From: Bifidobacterium vansinderenii
GTDB taxonomy: Bacteria; Actinomycetota; Actinomycetes; Actinomycetales; Bifidobacteriaceae
DNA length: 47,430 nucleotides
Assembly: GCF_002234915.1 (NCBI RefSeq)
Contig: NZ_NEWD01000024.1
Span: forward strand, 1-47,430
Direction: 5' to 3'
Shown here: positions 34,031-43,340 of the stretch, in pieces
How the letters are laid out: each line of letters starts with the position of its first letter
Position numbering within the stretch: position 1 is the stretch's first letter
Notes under the pieces: model-generated
What the model saw: only the letters and a program-made list of their open reading frames with translations
Databases searched by the model: none
What the model was told of the DNA's origin: nothing
Made by a program: the position numbers and the translations under genes

Positions 34031-35632
34031 TCAAAAGTTGAAGTTGAGTTTCTCTATGGTGGCTGCGCAGATGCTATGTCCCTCCGCGCAGCTGTGCTGG
34101 AACGCGCCTATCTCCTGCATGGTGTTGGCGAGGTTCTGCAGTGCGGCCTTCACTCGCGCGGGGAACGCGGTGAGGTTGCGCCAGATGCTCACACCCAGGA
34201 AGATCAGGCCAAGGCCCAATCCGATCAGGAAATACAACGACACGAACGCGAGTCCCGCGCACAGCACGGCGAGCACGGCGGCCACCACGTTTGGAATGGT
34301 CAGATACACCATGGTGAGCTTGTGGGTGTCGAAGTACTCCTTGAGGCTCTTCTCCATGGCGGTCTGGTCATTGCCGTTCGACACGCCCTCCCATCCATCG
34401 ATAGCCAGCTGATAGCCGGTGGGCGTGCGCTGCTTGATGTTGTCGGAGTAGGCGTTCATGGCGTCGATCAGCCACGACTTGGTCTGACTGAGCGCGAACT
34501 TGCGCACGTGCACGTCGGTGTTCTGCTGATCGTCGTACACCACCCAGCCGATCAGCTGACGACCCACGTTGAATCCTTCACCCTTGAGACGCAGCATCTC
34601 GTCATACTGCTTCTGCGCGTCTTCCACCACGCCGTTGTTCTTGATGACGAGATTGAAGTACTGCTGCTGGGTGCGCACCTCGTCCTCCTCCTGATCGTAG
34701 TTGCTGATCAGGTCGGTGAGCACGGCGTCCACACGCGCCTTGTAGTTGTCTGGACGCTGCTCGATCTCGGGCACGTCAAGGCTATCGACGATCGCCTGCA
34801 ATGTGGCGAACTTCGATACGTCGCGGTACACGCCTTCGATCTGCTGCGCGTTCTTACAGAACTGGCGGATGGACACGAAGTCGAACTGCGCGGGAGCCTG
34901 CATGTTGGCAATGTACTTGGCGTAGTCGCCCACCAGTTCGCGGCAGATCTCCGCGTCTTCGTTGATGATGCCGATCCACTTTTCGATGGTGGCGTTCACC
35001 TTGGCCTGCAGAGCCTTGTCGGTGCCGAACACGCCGGACAGGTACGCCTGCAGCATCACGGCGGCCTCGTTCTGCATGCACTTGGGGTCAAGCGTCTTCA
35101 GATATTCGGTGAACCAGCGGCGGGCGGTCTCGTTGCGGCCGAATCGCAGGTTGAGCAGCGTGAAGAACAGCGTGGCCTTGATACGGTCACGGCGTGTGCC
35201 CTCGGCCACGGCGTTGGCGGCCACCTCCGGGTAGTCGTTCACCCATGCGGTGACGGCGATGAGCGCGTAGGAGAGCCAGTAGCGGGAGCTGGTGAGCCAT
35301 AGTTCCTCGGAAAGCTCTTGGATGGTTTTGTCGCGCACCAGGTTGATGTCGAAGTCACGCACCACGCCGATGACCGTCTTGCGGATGCGCTCGTAGTCGC
35401 CGTACTGCTCCTTGAGCACCTGGTCGAGACGGATCAGGTTCTCGTGGGCGAGCTGCACCTCCTCGCTTTTGATCATGTTCTTCTTGAAATCGGAGACGCT
35501 CTGGTAGATCTCGTTCGTCGTCTCCTGGATGCGGTTGGTCGTCGCATCGATCTGGTTCATCTGCGTGTCGATGGAGGAACGGAAGCCACTGATGGTGGAG
35601 TTGAGTTCCTGTACCGCGTATTCGCTGTCCAT
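34031..35632 (-). CDS. Coiled-coil, helical, two-TM protein (paralogue B of the cluster)
   Basis: 533 residues with the same plan as paralogues A and C. An N-terminal Gln/Thr/Asn-rich coiled coil (about 1-80; IDTQMNQIDATTNRIQETTN) is followed by a helical core: RYWLSYALIAVTAWVNDYP, then RRDRIKATLFFTLLNLRFGR and NETARRWFTEYLKTLDP. A long helical region follows, then two TMs at about 445-483 (VVAAVLAVLCAGLAFVSLYF, LIGLGLGLIFLGVSIW). The C-terminal tail of about 50 residues is amphipathic and has two cysteines. The ATG at 35632 follows AGAGGACC; it starts 15 bp after paralogue C ends. Its function is not recognised; I infer a membrane scaffold from the domain plan. Confidence 0.85.
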   Translation of the reverse strand: MDSEYAVQELNSTISGFRSSIDTQMNQIDATTNRIQETTNEIYQSVSDFKKNMIKSEEVQLAHENLIRLDQVLKEQYGDYERIRKTVIGVVRDFDINLVRDKTIQELSEELWLTSSRYWLSYALIAVTAWVNDYPEVAANAVAEGTRRDRIKATLFFTLLNLRFGRNETARRWFTEYLKTLDPKCMQNEAAVMLQAYLSGVFGTDKALQAKVNATIEKWIGIINEDAEICRELVGDYAKYIANMQAPAQFDFVSIRQFCKNAQQIEGVYRDVSKFATLQAIVDSLDVPEIEQRPDNYKARVDAVLTDLISNYDQEEDEVRTQQQYFNLVIKNNGVVEDAQKQYDEMLRLKGEGFNVGRQLIGWVVYDDQQNTDVHVRKFALSQTKSWLIDAMNAYSDNIKQRTPTGYQLAIDGWEGVSNGNDQTAMEKSLKEYFDTHKLTMVYLTIPNVVAAVLAVLCAGLAFVSLYFLIGLGLGLIFLGVSIWRNLTAFPARVKAALQNLANTMQEIGAFQHSCAEGHSICAATIEKLNFNF

Positions 35633-35647
35633 GAGTCCGGTCCTCTC

Positions 35648-37390
35648 TTAGTTGGCGAACAGGCCGAGGGCCTGCTGCAATGCTTCGGTTCCCTTGTCGG
35701 CGGCGCGATACTCCTTGCGCCACCGGCCCATTTCCTCGAGTGTTCTGGTGATGATCTCCAGATCCTTTTTCTTGCGTCTGAGCAGGTTCATGCGCACACT
35801 GTCGAGTTGCCTCCACAGGCAGAACGCGCCGACGAGCACGAGCAGCATGGAGATCACGATGAGCGCGGGCTGGCGTACCCACACGCCGGCCACCACGAGT
35901 CCGACGATACCGATGGCGATCATGCCCAGCCAGATGAGGACGAACTTGTCCTTGAGATAGTTGGTCAGACTGTGCTTGCGATAGAACTCGAGGAAGCTCT
36001 TCTTGGCGAGCGGCAGCTCGTTCTCGTTGCAGGACATGGACCAGCCGTCCACGGCGATCGGATAGCGCTCCTGTTCCGTGGCGCGATAATCTTCGGCGAA
36101 CTTGCGGGTGCCGTTCTGAATGCTGGGCGCGAGCTTTTCGATGGCGAAGCGCCGAGTCTGCGGCAGAATGTTCACATCGTCCTCGGTGAACGCCCATTTG
36201 CGCAGAAGGTCGGCGAATCCGACCGGCTTCTTTTCCGGGTAGCGTTCCTCGAACGCCTGATCGGCGGTGTGGATGTCGCCCTTGGCGGCCACGATCAGCT
36301 CGTTGTAGCGGATGCGGCGGTAGAGCTTCTCCTCTTCGGGGTCCATGGATTCGATGAGGTTGTAGATGGAGTCCTCAAGGCGTTCCTTCACGCCCTCATT
36401 GTCGGCGTCCTCCTGATACAGCTTCTGATAGTCGCGTGCCACGATCTCGTTCTTCTCCGCATCCGACAGCAGCTGCTTCATGGAGGGGAAGCCCTCCTTG
36501 CAGTATTCGGGCAGGTAGAAGAAATCGAAATCGGTGGTATGCGCCTTGGTGGCCATGAACCGTCTGGCGTCCTCCGCGACCTTGGCGTCGAAGTTGATGT
36601 CGTAGACGGCGATTTCGTCGAGCATGTCGCTCACCTTGGCCGCCACGCGGATCTCGAGTCCATGGTCGCCACCGAGCGCGCCGGACAGTCGTGCCTCGAG
36701 CAGATACTGGAACTCCTCACCCACGTCGTTGGCGCGAATGCAGCCCAGATAGTAGGCATACCAGCGCATGGCGGTGTCACGACGGCCGAACTTGAGATTG
36801 CAGAACAGGAAGAACAGCGCGCTCTTGCGTTCGGAGATGAGCAGCGCGCGGCGCATGGCACGGTCGGCGCCCTCCGGCTCGTTGGCCCACCACAGCATGA
36901 CGGCACTGGCCGCGTAGGCGAGCCAGTAGCCGGTGTTCGCCAGATACACCTTCTCCACCTTGGTGCGCGTGGTCTCCTGCGAGATCAGGTTCCCGTCCAC
37001 GGCCATCACGCAACCGAGCGAAATGCGGCGCAGTTCGTGGAAGAACTGGAACTTGGTGTAGTACTCGTCGGTGAACCGGGTGAGGTTCTTGGTGGCGGTG
37101 GAGAGGTTCTTGTACGTGAAGTACTTCTCCGACACGTCGCGCAGCAGCTGGAGCAGGTCACGCGCGTCGATGCTGCGTCCCTCGATGTGCTTGGCGAGCA
37201 CGCTCACGTCGGAAGTCACCTCTTCCGACATGCTTTGCGCGGCACTGGTGAGCACCGGGATGGTCTCGACCAGATACTCGAGTTCCTCCTCCAGATGCGC
37301 CTGTTCCAGTTGCGCGGTGTAGATACGCTGTTCCAGACTGCGGATCTCGGCCAGCAGTCGTGCACGTTCCGCGGCGTCATCGCTCGCCAT
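35648..37390 (-). CDS. Coiled-coil, helical, two-TM protein (paralogue C of the cluster)
   Basis: 580 residues. A coiled coil occupies about 1-50 (ARLLAEIRSLEQRIYTAQ...). The shared core is at about 155-220: GYWLAYAASAVMLWWANEP, RRALLISERKSALFFLFCNLKFGRRD and TAMRWYAYYL. A helical region follows (about 230-460), then two TMs at about 482-525 (VLIWLGMIAIGIVGLVVAGVW, ALIVISMLLVLVGAFCLW) and a basic C-terminal coiled coil (LLRRKKKDLEIITRTLEEM). The core aligns with paralogues A and B in spacing and in the aromatic positions, which shows common descent. The ATG at 37390 follows GGGAGAG with a long gap. It starts 100 bp after the preceding zinc-ribbon gene ends. Confidence 0.85.
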   Translation of the reverse strand: MASDDAAERARLLAEIRSLEQRIYTAQLEQAHLEEELEYLVETIPVLTSAAQSMSEEVTSDVSVLAKHIEGRSIDARDLLQLLRDVSEKYFTYKNLSTATKNLTRFTDEYYTKFQFFHELRRISLGCVMAVDGNLISQETTRTKVEKVYLANTGYWLAYAASAVMLWWANEPEGADRAMRRALLISERKSALFFLFCNLKFGRRDTAMRWYAYYLGCIRANDVGEEFQYLLEARLSGALGGDHGLEIRVAAKVSDMLDEIAVYDINFDAKVAEDARRFMATKAHTTDFDFFYLPEYCKEGFPSMKQLLSDAEKNEIVARDYQKLYQEDADNEGVKERLEDSIYNLIESMDPEEEKLYRRIRYNELIVAAKGDIHTADQAFEERYPEKKPVGFADLLRKWAFTEDDVNILPQTRRFAIEKLAPSIQNGTRKFAEDYRATEQERYPIAVDGWSMSCNENELPLAKKSFLEFYRKHSLTNYLKDKFVLIWLGMIAIGIVGLVVAGVWVRQPALIVISMLLVLVGAFCLWRQLDSVRMNLLRRKKKDLEIITRTLEEMGRWRKEYRAADKGTEALQQALGLFAN

Positions 37391-37490
37391 GGGACATCAC
37401 TCTCCCTTCCCCGTTATCAAACCCATTATCGACCCACATGCAATCCATCGATGTTGTTTCGTCACCATATCGAGACATCCGTCGCATCCG

Positions 37491-38930
37491 TCACACGCCG
37501 CTCGGGTCGAGCAGACGCTCCTGAATCAGGATGGAGACGATCCGATCGCGCACCTGCGGCGCGTCCTGCGTGGATGCGGGATAGCGTCGCACGGCCATAC
37601 GCAGCGATTCGCGCGCCTGCAGATGGTCGAGCAACACGCGCAGCACCTTGGGCTTGTTATCACCGTCCACGGTGGAATTCATCAGATATTCCTCCACCGA
37701 CATCGGGTTGAGCGACGGAATGGCCGCAAGCAGTCCGGGCAGTATGGCCAGCTTGTCGTCCACCGACACGCGCGCCGACACAAATCCGGACAGCACGCTC
37801 TGCACGCGACGGTCGTTCATGCCGATCGCCTTGGCAGCGTCGAAGATCGCCAATCGCGAGGCGGCGTCCAGATCGGTGCGGGCGAGCATGGCAAGCAGCG
37901 CCTGCTGCGAGAACTCGAGATAGTAGCCGGCGTTGGCCAGTGCGTTCAGTCCTTTGACCGCCACGGCGGCATCGGTGGCCGTGAGCAGCGCCTGTACGGT
38001 GGCCGCCAGATCCTCGTCGTTCAGCTTGTCCCCGCCGAGCGAGCCGAGCAGTCCCAGCACGCTTGTCTCATCGGGGGCGACCTCGATCAGCGCAGCGATG
38101 GCTCGGCCGTTGGGTACGACGCCACGGGCCGTGCTGCGTTCGGCGATGGCGAGCTTGGTGGCCGGCGTATCCTGCGACCGCGACAGATAGTCGGACAGTG
38201 CGTCACGACCGTCAGACGGGTTCACACCGCGGCCGATCGTGGTGGCGACGTTCTCCACCTTCTGCGGGGTGTCCGGGTACTGGTTCAGCACGAGCGCGTA
38301 CAGACGGTCCGTGTCAAGGCCGGCGGGCGACTTGAGCAGCGCGTCCACCTTTGCATAGTCGCCGCCTGCGAACGCCTGCGCGATCAGGCCGTTTGCGGCC
38401 TTTTCGGAGTGGATGTTTGTCACGTCGAACGACTTGTTGAGGTAGTTGACGCGTGCGGTGTCCTTGAATGTGCGGAACACGGTGATGAGCAGCGAACGGA
38501 TGTCGGCCGATTCGATGTTGTCGTAGAAATCGGCCTCCACGTCCGCCGACTGCGGGTCGAACGGGATGGATAGCTTCTTGTAGGCCTCGATGGCCTGTGA
38601 CAGCGCGTTGCGCTTCTCGTTTTGGTCGAGCGTGCGCGACGCGGTGATCACGTGCAGGGCAAGCTGCGCCACGATCGAACCGGGATAGGTCGGGTCGATC
38701 GAACGGCACTTGACAAGACCGTCCTCCGCCTGACCCATGTCGCGCTCCACCAGCAACGACAGCGTCTCGGTGGCCGTATGACGGATCTCGTAGACACCGT
38801 CGTACTCCTCCTGCCGCTCGTAGTGGTTGCCGCAGTAGGTGCAGATGTACTCGTTGTTGGTCTTATCGAACTGCAACGGCCCACCGCAGGTCTCGCACTC
38901 GCGCTGTTTGTAGCTGAAACTGGATGCCAT
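37491..38930 (-). CDS. Zinc-ribbon protein with C-terminal alpha-helical repeats
   Basis: 479 residues. The N-terminus holds a TFIIB-like zinc ribbon with C12, C15, C30 and C33 (CETCGGPLQFD...YICTYC). The rest is helical and repetitive (TVQALLTATDAAVAVKGLNALANAGYYLEFSQQALLAM..., RLAIFDAAKAIGMNDRRVQSVL), like an alpha-solenoid of HEAT or TPR type, with no TM. The first 40 residues are nearly the same as the free-standing 40-residue zinc ribbon encoded just upstream, with the same cysteine spacing. It may bridge the ribbon to partners through the solenoid. The start is at 38930 and the ribosome binding site is weak. Confidence 0.85.
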   Translation of the reverse strand: MASSFSYKQRECETCGGPLQFDKTNNEYICTYCGNHYERQEEYDGVYEIRHTATETLSLLVERDMGQAEDGLVKCRSIDPTYPGSIVAQLALHVITASRTLDQNEKRNALSQAIEAYKKLSIPFDPQSADVEADFYDNIESADIRSLLITVFRTFKDTARVNYLNKSFDVTNIHSEKAANGLIAQAFAGGDYAKVDALLKSPAGLDTDRLYALVLNQYPDTPQKVENVATTIGRGVNPSDGRDALSDYLSRSQDTPATKLAIAERSTARGVVPNGRAIAALIEVAPDETSVLGLLGSLGGDKLNDEDLAATVQALLTATDAAVAVKGLNALANAGYYLEFSQQALLAMLARTDLDAASRLAIFDAAKAIGMNDRRVQSVLSGFVSARVSVDDKLAILPGLLAAIPSLNPMSVEEYLMNSTVDGDNKPKVLRVLLDHLQARESLRMAVRRYPASTQDAPQVRDRIVSILIQERLLDPSGV

Positions 38931-39020
38931 TCGTCACTCTCTCTACTTGGAAACGACCACGGACTCCATGCGTACCGCTCTTGTCGTACGAATCGCCGTC
39001 ATCGATCGCCGTGTACACCG

Positions 39021-39143
39021 CTACTGGCGCTGGTAATGATTGCCGCAGTAGACGCAGACGTATCCGCTGCCGGTCTTGTCGGCCTGCAGCGGACCGCCGC
39101 AGGTCTCGCACTCTTGCCGGCTGACGTTGGAATCGGATGTCAT
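39021..39143 (-). CDS. Free-standing 40-residue zinc ribbon
   Basis: A short gene. MTSDSNVSRQECETCGGPLQ begins the 40 codons, with cysteines at 12, 15, 30 and 33, exactly the positions in the N-terminus of the 479-residue protein (about 70% identical over the ribbon by eye), and then TAG. A GGAGG lies 8 nt before the ATG at 39143, so it is probably a real translated gene. It lies 13 bp after the four-TM gene and 90 bp before the 479-residue gene. It could be a partial duplication of that gene's 5' end that became independent. Confidence 0.75.
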   Translation of the reverse strand: MTSDSNVSRQECETCGGPLQADKTGSGYVCVYCGNHYQRQ

Positions 39144-39156
39144 GTCGTCATCCTCC

Positions 39157-39873
39157 CTACTTGATGAGCATCAGCTTGCGGCGACGTTCCATGTACAGGT
39201 TTTCGAGCTCCTGGATCGCACGGGACATGGTCACGATGTCGCCACGGTTGGACGCGTCACGCAGTTCGCCCATCTTGCCGCCGATGCGCTGCTCGACCTC
39301 CATGATGGCCGGATTGTTGCGACCGAAGGCGTCGGAGTACTTCACGGTCTCGTTGAGATGCTCGAGCGCACGCAGTAGATTCGGGTCGGCGCCGCGCATG
39401 CGGTTCTCGTCGATCAGCGACTGGATGTCAACGGTCTGCACGGCCCACGTCATGGCGGTCTGGTGGCGTTCGGCGCTGGCCGACGCGGAGGCGCGCTGGG
39501 CGGCGAAGCTCACGATCGTGATGATCAGAAACAGCACGAGCAGCACGAGCTGAATGAACAGCGAGATCTTGAACGGGATGACGTTCTGCAGCCAGATGCA
39601 CACCACGCTCACGAAGATCTCGGCGAAGAAGTAGTACACGGCGAAGCCGATCATCGGGATGCCGAAGAACACGGCCTCGATGTCGGGGCGTTCCACCGCG
39701 AAGCGCGGCATGAGGAATGTAAGCAGGAACGCGATCACCGCGAACACGAGCGAGACCACCGCGCCGGGCGTGTACAGCCCGGAGAACAGATAGATGGCCA
39801 CCGCGTACACGATGAACAGCAGGAAGCCGATGATGCAGATGATGTTGTTGGTTTTACCGCCGATGTTCTTCAC
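39157..39873 (-). CDS. Four-TM protein with C-terminal coiled coil
   Basis: 238 residues. Four predicted TM helices at about 11-31, 36-56, 68-94 and 103-124 are followed by a cytoplasmic tail of 110 residues with heptad-like positions (LLRALEHLNETVKYSD..., AIQELENLYMERRRKLMLIK). No family is recognised. A GTG start at 39873 follows GAGGTG with 6-nt spacing. It lies 64 bp after the SPFH gene. I infer a membrane partner of the SPFH protein from gene order only. Confidence 0.8.
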   Translation of the reverse strand: MKNIGGKTNNIICIIGFLLFIVYAVAIYLFSGLYTPGAVVSLVFAVIAFLLTFLMPRFAVERPDIEAVFFGIPMIGFAVYYFFAEIFVSVVCIWLQNVIPFKISLFIQLVLLVLFLIITIVSFAAQRASASASAERHQTAMTWAVQTVDIQSLIDENRMRGADPNLLRALEHLNETVKYSDAFGRNNPAIMEVEQRIGGKMGELRDASNRGDIVTMSRAIQELENLYMERRRKLMLIK

Positions 39874-39937
39874 AATGTCACCTCGGATTGGGTTACGGAA
39901 TACGGAAAAGAATGCGTGTGGAAGGCAGGACCGGCCG

Positions 39938-41311
39938 TCACAGCTTGGTGCCGCAGTTCGGGCAGGCAGCCCAGCCGGGCTGCACCTCCTGACTGCAGTT
40001 CGGGCACGTCGGCTTCGGCTGGTTCAACGCGGTGCCGCATGCCGGGCAGACCTTCCAACCATCCTGCACGGGCTGGTTGCAGTTCGGGCAGGTCGCCGGC
40101 TTGTTCAACGGCGTACCGCACGCCGGGCAGACCTTCCAGCCATCCTGAACGCCCTGACCACAGTTCGGGCACTTCGGCTTGCTCAGTGACGTGCCGCACG
40201 CCGGGCAGACCTTCCAGCCGTCCTGCACGGGCTGGCCGCAGTTCGGGTTGGGGCAGACGTGGCCGGCGGCGGGAGTGGTCGGCACGGGCTGCTGCTGGGT
40301 GGGCATGCCAGGCTGGGCGCCGAACATGTTGGCCAGCGGGGATCCAGCAGCGGCGGATGCCGGAACGCCAAGAGTCGGGACACCGGGGGCCGCCGGATTG
40401 GCGGGGGCCGCGGGATTGCCTCCGTTCATGGCGACGCCAACGCCCATGCCGTTGTTGACCAAGCCAACGAATCCGTTGAGGATGTCGCCAGTACCGCCGC
40501 CGATGACGGTGTTGGTCTGATTGGTGGCAAGCGCCTTGAGGATGTCCGCCTTCTTCTCGGAGGCCCAGTCGTAGCCCTGGATGGCACGGGAGTCCGCGGC
40601 ACCCTTCGCCTTGATTCGCATGGCGGAGGCCTCCGACAGGGCGGCCTTGATCTCGGCGACGTCGTCCTCGTCGGAGCGGATCGTCTCCATGTTGAAGAAG
40701 ACGAGCTTGATGCCGTAGTCCTCGAAGTACTGGGACAGCGGCTGCATCAGGATCTGGCCGATTTCCTTGAGATACATGGCCAGATGCACGTAGTCGATGT
40801 TCGCGCCGATCATCATCTGCGCGACGGAGGTCTTCACCTCGGTGGAGATGATGCCACGGAATTTTTCGGTCACCTCTTCGGGGCGGAATTCACGCCGGTA
40901 TCCGGTGAACTTCTCCACGAACTTCCTTGAATCGGTGACCACGAAGCTCAGGCTGCCGCGGATGCCGAGGTTGAGCATGATGCCGTATGTGACGTCGGGG
41001 ACCACGATCTTCTCGCGGGTGCCCCACTTCATGTCCATGGCGTGCACCTTGTTCACGAAGTACACCTGGCACGGGAACGGCGTCTCGCCGCCGGTGGCCA
41101 TGCGCTGGATCGCGTTGAGACCGAAGTAGTTCTGCGTCTCGATGGTGTGGCGGCCCTCGCCGTACACCTCGGGATGGCCTTCGATGATTACGATCGCCTC
41201 ATGGGTGGGGTCGACGATCAACTGGGATGCAGTATTGAAATCCTCGATCGGGCTTTTCCAGACCAGCGCGTCCGGATCGCCTTCAAACTGGATGACATTG
41301 GCAATGGCCAT
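39938..41311 (-). CDS. SPFH (band 7-like) protein with four C-terminal zinc ribbons
   Basis: 457 residues. The N-terminal 280 residues are an SPFH-type domain of the YdjI/virion-core-like kind: MAIANVIQFEGDPDALVWK, QLIVDPTHEAIVIIEG, VTYGIMLNLGIRGSLSFVV and TEVKTSVAQMMIG, then the helical AEIKAALSEASAMRIKAKG part. A Gly/Ala/Pro linker (about 285-365) follows. Four tandem zinc ribbons of about 32 residues end the protein, each CPNC-x-Q-x-VQDGWKVCPACGT-like with two CxxC pairs. SPFH proteins form membrane-associated rings or cages; the ribbons likely bind partners. B. subtilis YdjI has a related SPFH plus zinc-ribbon plan. The ATG at 41311 follows GAGGAA. The ribbon DNA repeats are nearly identical, which may allow copy-number change. 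Confidence 0.88.
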   Translation of the reverse strand: MAIANVIQFEGDPDALVWKSPIEDFNTASQLIVDPTHEAIVIIEGHPEVYGEGRHTIETQNYFGLNAIQRMATGGETPFPCQVYFVNKVHAMDMKWGTREKIVVPDVTYGIMLNLGIRGSLSFVVTDSRKFVEKFTGYRREFRPEEVTEKFRGIISTEVKTSVAQMMIGANIDYVHLAMYLKEIGQILMQPLSQYFEDYGIKLVFFNMETIRSDEDDVAEIKAALSEASAMRIKAKGAADSRAIQGYDWASEKKADILKALATNQTNTVIGGGTGDILNGFVGLVNNGMGVGVAMNGGNPAAPANPAAPGVPTLGVPASAAAGSPLANMFGAQPGMPTQQQPVPTTPAAGHVCPNPNCGQPVQDGWKVCPACGTSLSKPKCPNCGQGVQDGWKVCPACGTPLNKPATCPNCNQPVQDGWKVCPACGTALNQPKPTCPNCSQEVQPGWAACPNCGTKL

Positions 41312-41377
41312 TGCTATTCCTCGCTCTTCCCGGGAATCGACGTAGACTCCCCGTCTCGGTACGGCTTCAACATAGCA

Positions 41378-43069
<1,692 letters not shown>

Positions 43070-43181
43070 GAGACCTTTCTCTCGCCCTCCGGCACCGCAT
43101 CGGAACGCGGCGCCACATGCACTGTTCCCATGGTAGGCCCAGACGCGCCATCAGGTTGGTAGTCGATCGCGCCCATGTCCC

Positions 43182-43330
43182 GTGCGGACTACTGAATCTG
43201 CACACGTCATTCGGTAAATCAATTCAGTAGTCCGAACGAGACGGTTTTCCGCGATGTGAGCGGACACATTGTCGCGTTCGGACTACTGAATCGTGGCATG
43301 CAAATTACTGAATTAATTCAGTAGTCCGCA
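43182..43330. repeat. 149-bp GTAGTCC element, right copy flanking the eleven-gene cluster
   Basis: Same length, orientation and layout as the copy at 29547-29695, with 7 differences. It lies between the ltaS-like stop codon (11 bp away) and the promoter side of the cluster's first gene. A fragment of the divergent form (GGTTGGTAGTCGATC) occurs just before it at about 43154. Confidence 0.9.
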
Positions 43331-43340
43331 TACAACACGC

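Noticed and set aside
35318-37711. A 797-codon open frame on the plus strand, opposite the two-TM paralogues
   Set aside because: It is antisense to two well-supported genes, has no ribosome binding site and is rich in His, Val, Glu and Gly runs typical of shadow frames in high-GC DNA.
38863-39111. An 82-codon minus-strand frame overlapping the 40-residue zinc ribbon
   Set aside because: It is in a different frame, has no cysteine pattern, and overlaps two better supported genes.
39960-40250. Regular repeats considered as a CRISPR array
   Set aside because: The repeats are coding zinc ribbons of about 32 residues in one open frame, with no spacer diversity and no cas genes nearby.
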